From Flavobacteriales bacterium UBA1494 (GTDB taxonomy: Bacteria; Bacteroidota; Bacteroidia; Flavobacteriales_E; Vicingaceae): a stretch of DNA of 64,000 nt. The notes below the pieces were generated by a model, which saw only the letters and a list, made by a program, of their open reading frames with translations, searched no databases and had not been told where the DNA came from. The stretch spans positions 1-64,000 of the forward strand of contig CAJJAT010000011.1 of the NCBI GenBank assembly GCA_905182175.1, in the 5' to 3' direction. Shown here piece by piece: positions 9,598 to 19,032 of the stretch. The position numbers were made by a program, and so were the translations under genes. How positions within the stretch are numbered: position 1 is the stretch's first letter; every line of letters starts with the position of its first letter.

Positions 9598-9643
9598 AAC
9601 TAAGTTAAACCTAGAGTAATATTACTTTAAGTTTAACTTAGTT
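9598..9643 (+). terminator. Long AT-rich hairpin after secA, probable terminator
   Basis: AACTAAGTTAAAC (9598-9610) and its exact reverse complement (9631-9643) flank a spacer that is itself nearly palindromic (AGTAATATTACT). Together they form about 22 bp of helix with one mismatch and almost no loop. It begins 21 nt after the secA stop. There is no T tract, so termination is inferred from position. Confidence 0.6.
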
Positions 9644-9658
9644 AGCTATTGTAAATCA

Positions 9659-9838
9659 GATGCTAATAAAAGTCAGTAACACCCCTACCACCGTCGAATT
9701 AAACAAGCAGTGAAGCGTATTTAGCATCAAAGGGGTTAATTTCCTGAAGATGGAAAGAAGCTCTAAGGTGCAATTTTAGAATAGCTAAAAGAGGACGGGA
9801 TAGCTCCCAACGGAATTGCTTGTTTCAATTTAATTCGA
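9659..9838. ncRNA. Candidate structured element (three crossing complementary segments)
   Basis: Three segments are followed in the same order by their reverse complements. GATGCTAA (9659-9666) pairs with 9721-9728, ACCCCT (9681-9686) with 9731-9736, and TCGAATTAAACAAGCA (9694-9709) with 9817-9838, which carries a 6-nt insertion. The pairs cross each other, as in pseudoknots, so not all can form at once. This could be a structured RNA, or the decayed ends of a mobile element. I do not recognise a known RNA family, and assignment as ncRNA is tentative. Confidence 0.25.
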
Positions 9839-9912
9839 TTTACCACCACACTATATATTAAGTCATAATGTTAAAGGACTTCGTAAAGTTAAACCAATTG
9901 TAACGGCAGCCA

Positions 9913-10032
9913 ATGAAGTTCCTTGTTGCGTGGTATTTTGATGAATAAGATATGCAAGACACCCAAGTTAACGGGAAAAAGATAGTTGACATTTCCTTTG
10001 AGCATATTGGCGAAATCGATGACGTTTCCTAA
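9913..10032 (+). pseudogene. Decayed short ORF
   Basis: Reads MKFLVAWYFDE, a TAA stop at 9946-9948, then DMQDTQVNGKKIVDISFEH and a further eight residues to a TAA at 10030. Composition is protein-like, in contrast to the flanking sequence. I do not recognise the family, and it could also be a chance ORF. Confidence 0.3.
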
Positions 10033-10689
10033 AATAAAACATTGAATACCTCCCAAATTTCACTGTATCTGCTATTTTCGAAACCTCTTTGTTACCTCCA
10101 TCTAAACTGACTGGTTCTACTAAGATATGAAATAGTTGATTTATTGCAGCGCTCCAAAATTCTAGTCATTTATTGGAACCAGGTATTGTCTGCATCACAA
10201 ACCAACCAAAATCTTTCAAATTTCACAGATTGTATCATAATGTTGTCCAATAAATGATAATAGACCGCTTCCTAACTGCCGCCAACATGTCGACGTTAGC
10301 ATTTAGGGGACAGACTAGTTTCAATGCTTAATAATTACTGGATTGATTTTAAGTAATTCTCATGCCTTCTATCAAAACCCTTAGAATAGTAAAATTCTAG
10401 AGTAAATTAACTTTTATTTTCATGCAAATATCACTGTTATAATGAATAATCTATTTTAACCAGACAACAATAATTACGCGACATAAAAATTTTGAGATCT
10501 GCTGATTACCTGGCCTCATTCAAAACTCTTGGAATTTTTGAATCATAACCAACGCTTTTGGTCATTTTAACACTTTAATCATCTCGCAAGTATTTCCTGT
10601 AACAAATCCCTCTTATCAACCGTCTAACACAAAAATGGATCATTGTGCTAAGCATTTTTATATTTTCGTTTAACTAAAAAACCAAACCA

Positions 10690-11580
10690 ATGGCGATACT
10701 AAGCATTCAGAACTTAAATAAAACATACCCTAATGGCGTGAAAGCGCTCAACAACGTAACCATTGAAATAGAGAACGGCATGTTCGGTTTACTCGGCCCA
10801 AATGGGGCAGGTAAATCCTCTTTAATGCGAACTTTATCTACACTTCAAGAAGCTGATTCGGGTTCTGCATTTTTAGATGATATTGACATTTTAAAGGATA
10901 CTACTGAGCTGCGTAAAGTGTTGGGTTATTTACCGCAAGAGTTTGGAGTATATAACAAAATTACAGCTGAGCAACTGCTAGATCACTTGTGCATATTAAA
11001 AGGCATTTCAAATCGGAAGGAACGCAAAGAACTTGTCGGTTACTTGTTGCAGAAAGTGAATTTATACGATAAGCGGAATAAAAGTGTGAAAGGTTTTTCA
11101 GGTGGAATGAAACAAAGAGTTGGAATTGCACAAGCGCTAATTGGCAACCCTAAACTGATTATTGTTGATGAACCAACCGCAGGCTTAGACCCTGGAGAAC
11201 GCAACCGTTTTCACAATTTGCTAGCCGACGTTGGCAAAGAAGTAATTATTCTACTATCAACTCATATTGTAGACGATGTGCATGAATTATGCAGCAAATT
11301 TGCGGTAATGAATCAAGGCAAAATTGTTTATCATGGAACACCAGATGCTGCAGTTGCTGAATTAAAAGGCAAGGTTTGGCAAAAGGAAATTGAACGAGAA
11401 CAACTAGTTGAACACCAAAATAATTTTCAAGTAATTTCCGATAAAATGATTGCCGGTAAGCCTGTAATTCATGCGTATGCGGAAAGCAATCCCGATCATG
11501 GATTTAAATTAGTTGAGCCTAGTTTAGAAGATGTTTTCTTCGTAAAAACTAAATTGAACCAAGTTTCTCAAACCGTTTAA
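10690..11580 (+). CDS. ABC transporter ATP-binding protein (CcmA/ABC-2 type)
   Basis: The ATPase subunit of an ABC-2 transporter. Walker A is GPNGAGKSS (residues 36-44), the signature is FSGGMKQRVGIAQAL, Walker B is LIIVDEPTAGLDP and the switch His is in LLSTHIVDDV. The ~70 residues after the ATPase core form a C-terminal extension typical of the class. The stop is 10 nt before the permease/peptidase fusion at 11591, so both belong to one transporter operon. The transported substrate is not known for this family in Bacteroidota. Confidence 0.93.
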   Translation: MAILSIQNLNKTYPNGVKALNNVTIEIENGMFGLLGPNGAGKSSLMRTLSTLQEADSGSAFLDDIDILKDTTELRKVLGYLPQEFGVYNKITAEQLLDHLCILKGISNRKERKELVGYLLQKVNLYDKRNKSVKGFSGGMKQRVGIAQALIGNPKLIIVDEPTAGLDPGERNRFHNLLADVGKEVIILLSTHIVDDVHELCSKFAVMNQGKIVYHGTPDAAVAELKGKVWQKEIEREQLVEHQNNFQVISDKMIAGKPVIHAYAESNPDHGFKLVEPSLEDVFFVKTKLNQVSQTV

Positions 11581-11590
11581 AACCAAAACC

Positions 11591-14500
11591 ATGTTTAAAG
11601 AATTTTTTCTCCTAGAGATCAAATCGTCCCTTAAGCGGCCGATGGTTTATATATTTTTCCTAATTATTGGACTTCTCTCCTTCGGAGCCATTGTTTTCGA
11701 CAACATTCAAATTGGAGGCTCAGTAGGGAATGTAATGAAGAATGCCCCCTTCGTTATTACTCAATTTGTGGGTGTATTGTCAGTTATTGGCGTTTTATTT
11801 GTCGTCGCATTTTTTAACAATGCCTCTCTTAAAGATTACGAGAACCAGTTCAACGAAATTTTATTTAGTACACCAATTAGTAAGGCATCCTTTTTCTTTG
11901 GTCGTTTTTTTGGTGCACTAGTTCTGGCAACAATACCTCTATTAGGAGTCTACTTAGGTGTTGTTTTAGGTTCATTTTTAGGCCCTATAATAGGATCTAT
12001 TGGAGCTGAAAGAATAGGACCGCTTTTCTTAGAAACCTTCGTCAACAACTACTTGCTATTTATTCTACCCAACATGTTTTTTGTGGGTGCCATAATTTTT
12101 GCGCTATCTACCAGATTTAAAAGCACTGTTGTTTCGTTTGTCGGTGCTTTAGGATTACTGATTGCTTACGGAATCTCCGACACCCTATTATCTGAAGTTG
12201 ACAATGAAACGATTGCAGCTCTGGCAGACTCCTTCGGCGTTACTGCATGGTCCGTTGAATCACGTTATTTCACGCCCATCGAAAAAAACACACTATCGCC
12301 TGGTTTTAGCGGAATATTCTTTTTAAACAGACTAATTTGGATTGGTGTTGGCATGGTCGTTTTGATGCTTAGCTACTTCAGCTTTTCTTTCAGAGAAAAA
12401 CAATCAAAGGTTAAAAAGAAAAAGTCCGTTAACGAAAGTCTTTCTCTTATCTCTAAGCCACAAGTTACAGCCATCTATAGCAACTGGCTACAGTTTAAAA
12501 GTTTCTTCACCATCAGCTTTTTAAACATTATAAAAAGTGTTGTTTTCAAAGTAATTTTCTTGTTTGCTTTAATTATTTTGACCGTTGAAGCGGTTGGCGG
12601 ATATGAATATTATGGACTTAAATCTTATCCGCTTACTTACATAGTGATAGATATGATTAATGATTCGACAACCATCTTTTTCATCATTATCATGGTATTT
12701 TTTAGTGGCGAACTCATTTGGAACGACCGTAGCTCAAAAATTAATGAAGTTATCAATGCCACTCCTCACAGTTCATTCACTTCCCTTTTAGCAAAAATGT
12801 CAACCTTAGTTGGGGTAGCGAGTTTCTTGTACCTCGTTTTCTCAGTAATTGGTATATTCTATCAATTGATCTTAGGTTTTACTGCAATAGAATTCGGGTT
12901 GTATCTTTCTAATTATTTCTACGTTTTCTTGCCAAATTACGTGTTCTACAGCATGTTATTTATAGCGATACAAGTGTTTGTTAATAACAAATACCAGGGC
13001 TATTTTATTTCAATTTTACTCACCTTTTTATTAGGTCTAATATTGTTAGCATTAGATATCAGTAGTAAAATGATTCGCTTTGGGAGCACTCCAAGTGTAC
13101 GCTATTCCGACATGAATGGTTACGGACCAGGTTTCGAAGGCTCTATGTGGTTTACCGCATACTGGTTACTTTTTGGAGCCGTTTTAATGGTGCTTTCTGC
13201 ATTGTTTTGGATCCGTTCTAGCGGAGGAAATTTTAAAACTCGTTGGCAAACTGCAAGAGTAAACTTGCGTGGAAAGAACAGTCTAATTTTAGGCGGGGTA
13301 AGTTTACTTTGGATTGCAACAGCATCCTTTGTATACTATAACACTCAGGAGTTAAACAGTTATGACAGCAGAGATGAACGAGAGCAAATCTCTGTTGATT
13401 ATGAAAAAGAACTCAAAAAATACGAGAAAATCACCTTACCAAAAGTAAAGGAAGTGGTGTATACCTTAGACATTTATCCAAATGATCGAGACGTAAAAGT
13501 TAAAGCTAATTTAATTGTCAAAAACGAAACCAACAAAGCAATTGATTCAATACATTACAACATCAATTCTGATACGGACCTAACAATTACAATTCCAACC
13601 GCCCAACTTGTTTTTTATGACGAGCGATTAGGTTACCGCATTTATGAGTTGAGCAAACCCCTGCAACCCGGTGAATCGACCAAGATAAAAATTGAAATCG
13701 ATTACATTTCCGAAGGGTTTGAAAACGGAACGGGTAACACTAGCATCGTAAGAAATGGAACCTTTCTAAACAATAGAGTTATACCTCAAATGGGCTATAA
13801 TTCAAGTGCAGAAATTTCCGATAAAAACGATAGAATTAAATTTGAATTGCCTCCAAAAGACAGAATGCCTGAATTGTATGAAGGCGATTCTTGCACAACA
13901 GGCTGTATGACAAATTATTTATCTGAAGGTCGATCAGATTGGATCAAAACGGAAACATTCATTTCTACTTCAGCCGATCAAATTGCAATTGCACCCGGCT
14001 CACTAGTAAAAGAATGGAAAGAGGGAGAACGCAACTATTACCATTACAAAGTAGATGTTCCTTCACAAGACTTCACCTCTTTTGTTTCTGCGCGATTCCA
14101 AGTAGCTAAACGAGATTGGAAAGGTATTTCGCTAGAAGTATACTACGACGAAAAGCACGCTTACAATACGGATTTAATGCTAGATGCCATTCAGAAATCA
14201 CTAGAATATTACATCAAAAATTTTGGCCCATATTACCACAAGCAGGCACGAATAATTGAATTTCCAAATTACGCTACATTTGCTCAGGCATTCCCCGGTA
14301 CCATGCCTTACTCTGAGTCGTTTGGATTTATAATTGATTTGGAAGACACCACAAAAAACAATGTTATCGATGCGGTAGTCTCTCATGAAATGGCACACCA
14401 ATGGTGGGCACACCAATTGGTTGGAGCAAACATGCAAGGTGGTACCATGCTTTCGGAAGCGTTTGCGGAGTACTCTTCATTAATGGTAATGAAACAGAAA

Positions 14501-15166
14501 AAATCTCCACTAGAAATGAAGGAATTTTTGAAATACGATTTTAACCGTTATTTAAGAGGCAGAGGCAGGGAAACTGAGAAAGAATTACCACTTTACAAAG
14601 TTGAGAATCAACAGTACATTCACTACGGAAAGGGAAGTGTGATTTTATATGCACTGCAAGACTATATTGGCGAAGAGAAAGTGAACAAAGCAATGAGCGG
14701 CTTTTTAGCAGAGTTCCGCTACAGGGCGCCTCCATACCCTACTTCATTGGATTTTATAAGGTACTTAGAACCACAAATCCCAGACAGCTTAAATTATTTG
14801 ATAGACGATTGGTTCAAGACCATTACACTCTACGACTTTAGACTAAATGAGGCTACGTATGTAAAAAATGAAGCTGGAAAGTATGAAGTGACCCTTCAGA
14901 TGGAAAACAGAAAATTGAAAGCTGACACCATTGGTAATGAAAAAGAAGTTCCGTTGAATGATTGGGTAGATGTAGGTTTATTTAAAGATGGTGAAGGAAA
15001 AGAGTTGCTCGCATTAGAACGGATTATGTTTAGTACAACTAACCAAAGCTATACGTTTACAGTTGATACCATTCCTGCAAAGGCAGCCATAGACCCAAAA
15101 CGGATTTTAATTGAAAGGGTTTATGAAAAAGACAACTTCAAAACGGTAAGTGAATTTGAGAATTAG
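11591..15166 (+). CDS. ABC-2 permease fused to an M1-family aminopeptidase domain
   Basis: A 1191-residue fusion. The first ~560 residues hold two sets of hydrophobic helices resembling ABC-2 permeases (starts at residues ~15-35, ~55-80 and so on; again from ~315). After a final helix near residue 575 the chain becomes a soluble peptidase domain of the M1 class. It carries HEMAHQWWAHQLVGANMQGG, with the zinc motif H932-E-x-x-H936, and SEAFAEY supplies the third ligand at E956. There are 19 residues between H936 and E956, one more than in classical M1 enzymes. The GxMEN-type substrate motif is not obvious. It is encoded with the ATPase at 10690. Transport coupled to peptide hydrolysis is an inference; the fusion architecture is recurrent in Bacteroidota. 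Confidence 0.9.
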   Translation: MFKEFFLLEIKSSLKRPMVYIFFLIIGLLSFGAIVFDNIQIGGSVGNVMKNAPFVITQFVGVLSVIGVLFVVAFFNNASLKDYENQFNEILFSTPISKASFFFGRFFGALVLATIPLLGVYLGVVLGSFLGPIIGSIGAERIGPLFLETFVNNYLLFILPNMFFVGAIIFALSTRFKSTVVSFVGALGLLIAYGISDTLLSEVDNETIAALADSFGVTAWSVESRYFTPIEKNTLSPGFSGIFFLNRLIWIGVGMVVLMLSYFSFSFREKQSKVKKKKSVNESLSLISKPQVTAIYSNWLQFKSFFTISFLNIIKSVVFKVIFLFALIILTVEAVGGYEYYGLKSYPLTYIVIDMINDSTTIFFIIIMVFFSGELIWNDRSSKINEVINATPHSSFTSLLAKMSTLVGVASFLYLVFSVIGIFYQLILGFTAIEFGLYLSNYFYVFLPNYVFYSMLFIAIQVFVNNKYQGYFISILLTFLLGLILLALDISSKMIRFGSTPSVRYSDMNGYGPGFEGSMWFTAYWLLFGAVLMVLSALFWIRSSGGNFKTRWQTARVNLRGKNSLILGGVSLLWIATASFVYYNTQELNSYDSRDEREQISVDYEKELKKYEKITLPKVKEVVYTLDIYPNDRDVKVKANLIVKNETNKAIDSIHYNINSDTDLTITIPTAQLVFYDERLGYRIYELSKPLQPGESTKIKIEIDYISEGFENGTGNTSIVRNGTFLNNRVIPQMGYNSSAEISDKNDRIKFELPPKDRMPELYEGDSCTTGCMTNYLSEGRSDWIKTETFISTSADQIAIAPGSLVKEWKEGERNYYHYKVDVPSQDFTSFVSARFQVAKRDWKGISLEVYYDEKHAYNTDLMLDAIQKSLEYYIKNFGPYYHKQARIIEFPNYATFAQAFPGTMPYSESFGFIIDLEDTTKNNVIDAVVSHEMAHQWWAHQLVGANMQGGTMLSEAFAEYSSLMVMKQKKSPLEMKEFLKYDFNRYLRGRGRETEKELPLYKVENQQYIHYGKGSVILYALQDYIGEEKVNKAMSGFLAEFRYRAPPYPTSLDFIRYLEPQIPDSLNYLIDDWFKTITLYDFRLNEATYVKNEAGKYEVTLQMENRKLKADTIGNEKEVPLNDWVDVGLFKDGEGKELLALERIMFSTTNQSYTFTVDTIPAKAAIDPKRILIERVYEKDNFKTVSEFEN

Positions 15167-15202
15167 CAATTATTTAATTACGATTTCCTGAAGGTAAAGT
15201 TT

Positions 15203-15225
15203 GTCAATCTGAGCGGAATCGAAGA
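15203..15225. repeat. Degenerate copy of a dispersed intergenic repeat
   Basis: GTCAATCTGAGCGGAATCGA closely resembles a dispersed extragenic sequence (GTCATTCTGAGCGGAGTCGA type) that I know from many Bacteroidota genomes. It lies alone in the gap between 15166 and 15433. No second copy was found in this window. Confidence 0.45.
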
Positions 15226-15263
15226 AGACAATTTGCTATCTATGAGTTTATATCTTAAAAAAG

Positions 15264-15306
15264 AATTGAGAATAACTCTTTTGAATCTTGTTCGTAATTC
15301 TCAATT
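15264..15306. repeat. 10-bp inverted repeat
   Basis: AATTGAGAAT (15264-15273) and its exact reverse complement (15297-15306) are separated by 23 nt, just downstream of the dispersed repeat. Could be a weak transcription-end structure or the far end of a REP-like element. Confidence 0.4.
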
Positions 15307-15432
15307 GACTAGACATCCTCGGCTTTCCCAAATACTATCTAGAAGATGGTAAAATTGGCTCGTCTTTTTTTTTGTAGATTACAAACAAGAACTAGATTGA
15401 TTACATTTAACTTTATATCAATTAGTTCCAGC

Positions 15433-17937
15433 ATGAAAGCTTTACTTACCTCAATTCTTACTTTATTCATTACAGTCAATTCTCTAGCCCAAAACAACGA
15501 AATTTGGACTTTACAAGCAAGTGGTGGAGACTCTGATGCTGGATTAGTACTAAAAGTTGATTCCAACAATAAAAGAATAACTGTAATTAATGAATTCTCT
15601 TACTACAATGGAGAACAAATGGGTGACGTTAAATTATGTTTAGCAAACAACGGTAAATATTACGGAACCACTTCTAGAAGCATTTTTAAATATCCTCGTC
15701 AAACAGGATACGGAGTAATATTTGAGTACGATGTTCAATCAAAAACGTACAAGGTTGTGCATGAGTTTGAAACTCCTACAGGGAGTTCTCCTGAAAGCGG
15801 TCTTATAATGGGAACAAATGGAATGTTATATGGATCCACCTATTATGGAGGGACTAATCACGGTGGCACGTTATACAAGTTCAACCCTCAAAATTATGCC
15901 TACACCTTGCTGATGAACCTTGATTCTGCATATGGCAAAAATCCTAGAGGCCCACTTTTTCAAGCTAGCAATGGCAACTTGTATGGAACAACATATTTAG
16001 GTGGATCTCATAACCTAGGAACATTATTCGAATATAGCCTCGCAACAGGGCAATTTATCAAAAAAGCCGATTTTGATGGCACTAATGGCAGAAATCCTCA
16101 ATACAATCTAGAAGAATGGAAAAACGGATGGATTTTTGGAACCACAACTAATGGCGGTCAAAATGATAAAGGTGTGATTTACAAATACAATTTTATAACT
16201 GACACATTTCTTTTAGCTAGAAATATGGACACATATCATATTACACAAGGCTACTTGCCTTCTTCGGGATTTACTAGAGTTAATGATCATTTATTTATGA
16301 CCAATAGAGCCAACCAGGTCGGAGGTATTTATACGTCAGTGATTGCAAAATACGACCCTAACAGCCATATTTTCTCAGCTTATTATCACCTAGACCCAAG
16401 CTTGGAAGGATCTTACCCTAACAGTCAATTACTTTACGCTTCCAATGATTCCTTATATGGAACTAATTTATATCACAGACGTCATGGCCTTTGGTCTGGA
16501 GTCGGTCAAGGAACGATCTTTGCCGTAGATACAAATCTTTCGGGTTTATCCGTCAAATGTTATTTCGATGATGAAATTCGTTCGCCAAGAGCTAGCTTGA
16601 TTGAATTACAAGATAGTAGTATTTTAGGCTACCACTCTCACACAGTATCACTTGCAATTAATCGTGAAGGATTTTATAGATTAAATAAGAAGCAAGATTC
16701 TATAATTCCTGAATTCCAATTTAAGGGCTCAAAAACAGGATATTGGCCAGTTGGAAAATTAGTTCAGGCATCCGACTCTTGTCTGTATGGGCTAAATCAA
16801 AGAACAAACAATAATTTGGGAGGTAATGTTTTCAAGATTAATACTAAGTCAAACTCTATTCAATATTTGTACGACTTTAGCACTGATAGCTTAATGCCAA
16901 CACATTCCATGCTTGAAATTTCTCCTCTCAAATTTATTGGAGTAGGGTATAAAACAGGAAAAAATATTATTTATGAATATAATGCTCAAACTAATAACAC
17001 TGTAATTAAAAATAATTTTGATACCGTTACTGCTCCATATCAATATACTAGTAATTTGATTCAAGTTTCCAACGGTAATGTTTATGGTTATACTTCGGCC
17101 GGAGGCAACAACAACAAGGGCATGATTTTTAAATACGACACCATTAGTGGTGATCTAACCTCCTTAAGAAATTTAGAATTAGATTCAATTAATGGAACAA
17201 ATTGGAGAAATGACTTTACAGAATTTCAAAACTCCTTATACATCCCATTTAAAAATTACATTTCGAACCGAAATGGAGTTCTTGCTTTCAATTTTAATAC
17301 GAATTCAATTATTAAATATTATTCCAACTCCACTAGTTTTAACCTTTTTGGATTTCAACATGCATTAAATAGGCACCCAAATGGTAAATTTTATGCAATT
17401 GCCAATGGTGGAGGAGTTAATAATAATGGTGGTATTTATAGTTTTGATTTAGCTAATAACACCTTCACTAAGGTAAAGGACTTTGACTACAACAACAACG
17501 GGCATAATCCAAGGGGCAACATTTTAATATCTCAAAATAGTAATTTATATTATAAATTAATCAATAGCACAGGGTTTGAAAATGGAATAGAATTAAATTT
17601 AACAACGTACTTTGAAACCGTTCTTTATTCAAACAGAATTTATGGGGTTAGAGGCTCGAATAATCCTTTTATTGAAATTCAAAGTCAATTAGCCACTTCT
17701 GTAAAGGAAAAAAGAACGTCTGATTTAACATTGTATTTTTACCCGAACCCGGCTAGCAGTTTCTTATACTTCCCTTTTTCGTCCTCAAAAACGATGAAAA
17801 CTATTTACGATTTAAATGGAAAAACTCTTATAAATTCAACTAGCAATCAAATTGACGTTCAACAGTTAAGTAATGGAGTGTATTTTGTAAGAACAGAAAA
17901 TGGAAATTCAGGAAAGTTGATTATTTCGAAAAATTAA
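15433..17937 (+). CDS. T9SS-sorted surface protein with GloVer-type (TIGR03803) tandem repeats
   Basis: Starts at the ATG at 15433, which opens a clear signal peptide (MKALLTSILTLFITVNSLAQ); an ATG at 15346 would put 29 unlike residues before it. The body is built from repeats of ~50-60 residues with the core NxxLYGTTxxGGxxxxGxxFxY, for example NLYGTTYLGGSHNLGTLFEY, MLYGSTYYGGTNHGGTLYKF and NVYGYTSAGGNNNKGMIFKY. This matches the choice-of-anchor GloVer repeat, expected to form a beta-propeller. The last ~70 residues are a T9SS type A sorting domain (YFYPNPASSFLYF ... NGVYFVRTENGNSGKLIISK). It is thus a cell-surface or released protein; its ligand is unknown. Confidence 0.9.
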   Translation: MKALLTSILTLFITVNSLAQNNEIWTLQASGGDSDAGLVLKVDSNNKRITVINEFSYYNGEQMGDVKLCLANNGKYYGTTSRSIFKYPRQTGYGVIFEYDVQSKTYKVVHEFETPTGSSPESGLIMGTNGMLYGSTYYGGTNHGGTLYKFNPQNYAYTLLMNLDSAYGKNPRGPLFQASNGNLYGTTYLGGSHNLGTLFEYSLATGQFIKKADFDGTNGRNPQYNLEEWKNGWIFGTTTNGGQNDKGVIYKYNFITDTFLLARNMDTYHITQGYLPSSGFTRVNDHLFMTNRANQVGGIYTSVIAKYDPNSHIFSAYYHLDPSLEGSYPNSQLLYASNDSLYGTNLYHRRHGLWSGVGQGTIFAVDTNLSGLSVKCYFDDEIRSPRASLIELQDSSILGYHSHTVSLAINREGFYRLNKKQDSIIPEFQFKGSKTGYWPVGKLVQASDSCLYGLNQRTNNNLGGNVFKINTKSNSIQYLYDFSTDSLMPTHSMLEISPLKFIGVGYKTGKNIIYEYNAQTNNTVIKNNFDTVTAPYQYTSNLIQVSNGNVYGYTSAGGNNNKGMIFKYDTISGDLTSLRNLELDSINGTNWRNDFTEFQNSLYIPFKNYISNRNGVLAFNFNTNSIIKYYSNSTSFNLFGFQHALNRHPNGKFYAIANGGGVNNNGGIYSFDLANNTFTKVKDFDYNNNGHNPRGNILISQNSNLYYKLINSTGFENGIELNLTTYFETVLYSNRIYGVRGSNNPFIEIQSQLATSVKEKRTSDLTLYFYPNPASSFLYFPFSSSKTMKTIYDLNGKTLINSTSNQIDVQQLSNGVYFVRTENGNSGKLIISKN

Positions 17938-18031
17938 ATTCCCTTCCTTGTTTAACATACACTTGCTTGCCGACTTATCAATTAGCTGCATAGTGACAAA
18001 TGTTTTTTAATTCACGATTATGTGTTATCGA

Positions 18032-18688
18032 TCAAACCGTTACTGCTTTATTCAAGTACCTTCTAAAAGGTAACATTTCTTGGTAAATTGAAATAACTTG
18101 TTCATCAAAGTGTTCAGAAAAAATTTCACTCTTGGCTAAGGACTTTTCAACAGCAAATGTTTTATATTTTAACAAATCAATGTGTTTATGGTCTTGTGAA
18201 AACCCTTTCGGGGAGTTTGTTAATTCGTTTCCAGTTTTAATTAAGCCGCCAAATGTATTTTGGAATGACTCCTTATTTAAAATTTTCTGAAGTTCGTCTC
18301 CGTTGTAATCAATTGCATCACGAATACTTGACAGCAAGTCTGTGTTTGGTTTGTAGTATCCTCCGGCAATAAAGGTTTCATTAACACCTAAGTGCAGATA
18401 GAAATCACCTTGCTTTGAGAGTTGATCTAACCCAGCTCCAAAATGGTCTTTATACACTGGCTTGTTGGGATGAAACATTAAGTTGTTGTTGATTCTGTTG
18501 ATTGCTTTTTTACCGGTAGTTGGGGTATACTCTTTGTCCACCTCTGCAAGTTTCAAACTCATTTGTTCCAACCAAGCAATGTGTGAATCTCGAATCTCAT
18601 GATAATATTTCCGATTTTCATCCATCCAATCTTTAGAATTGTTTTCTTGGAGGAGTTCTAAAAATTCGAAGAGGTGTGGAAAGTGCAT
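18032..18688 (-). CDS. DUF2461 family protein
   Basis: Matches DUF2461 (TIGR02453): FLELLQENNSKDWMDENRKY near the start, then NRDxRF-like INRINNNLMFHPNKPVYKDH, GDFYLHLGVNETFIAGGYYK and GFSQDHKHIDLLKYKTFAV, which are the hallmark blocks in the correct order. Function is unknown. Family members normally begin just before the FLxxLxxNN block, so I chose ATG 18688 (MHFPHLFEF) over the upstream ATG at 18742, which would add 18 residues of unlike composition. The protein is soluble and cytosolic, about 218 residues. Confidence 0.85.
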   Translation of the reverse strand: MHFPHLFEFLELLQENNSKDWMDENRKYYHEIRDSHIAWLEQMSLKLAEVDKEYTPTTGKKAINRINNNLMFHPNKPVYKDHFGAGLDQLSKQGDFYLHLGVNETFIAGGYYKPNTDLLSSIRDAIDYNGDELQKILNKESFQNTFGGLIKTGNELTNSPKGFSQDHKHIDLLKYKTFAVEKSLAKSEIFSEHFDEQVISIYQEMLPFRRYLNKAVTV

Positions 18689-19032
18689 GCTTTGGCTTTT
18701 TAAGTAGAAACAGATTTCAATGTGATTTAGTTCTAAAAACATTTCAATTCAAAATTACTCGAGAACAATAAAATTTTATGCTAACCCTACTATGATAATT
18801 CATTTACAATACCTATAACTTACTGATTATAAACGGATAAATCTAACATTTAGATAAAATAACTTTAGTCACTTTTAGTTTTAAGAATTGTTTAATTCTG
18901 ATTTAGTTCTCAAGTAAACTCCATTTTTTACACATACTCCTCATTCAATACACAAAAACCCCTGCATAGAGTTTTTAGCAACAGCTTTCTAAGTTCACGT
19001 TTCAAAATTTTTATGATTCGTAATTCAGATCC
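18689..19032. other. Intergenic gap between two minus-strand genes
   Basis: About 340 bp, AT-rich. A small hairpin AGAATT-GTTT-AATTCT lies near 18885-18900. No ORF, RNA gene or clear terminator was seen; the promoter of the DUF2461 gene must lie at its left end. Confidence 0.5.

Larger units (their letters stand above)
9577..10689. other. 1.1 kb gap without intact genes
   Basis: After the secA hairpin there is no intact ORF of note. It holds three separated complementary pairs between 9659 and 9838, a decayed ORF at 9913-10032, and then about 650 bp in which I recognise nothing. The upstream region of the ABC operon at 10690 should hold its promoter, but no clear TAnnTTTG box stands out close to the start. 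Confidence 0.7.

Noticed and set aside
11591-15166. Possible frameshift between the permease and peptidase parts
   Set aside because: The frame is open throughout and the fusion is a known architecture in this phylum.
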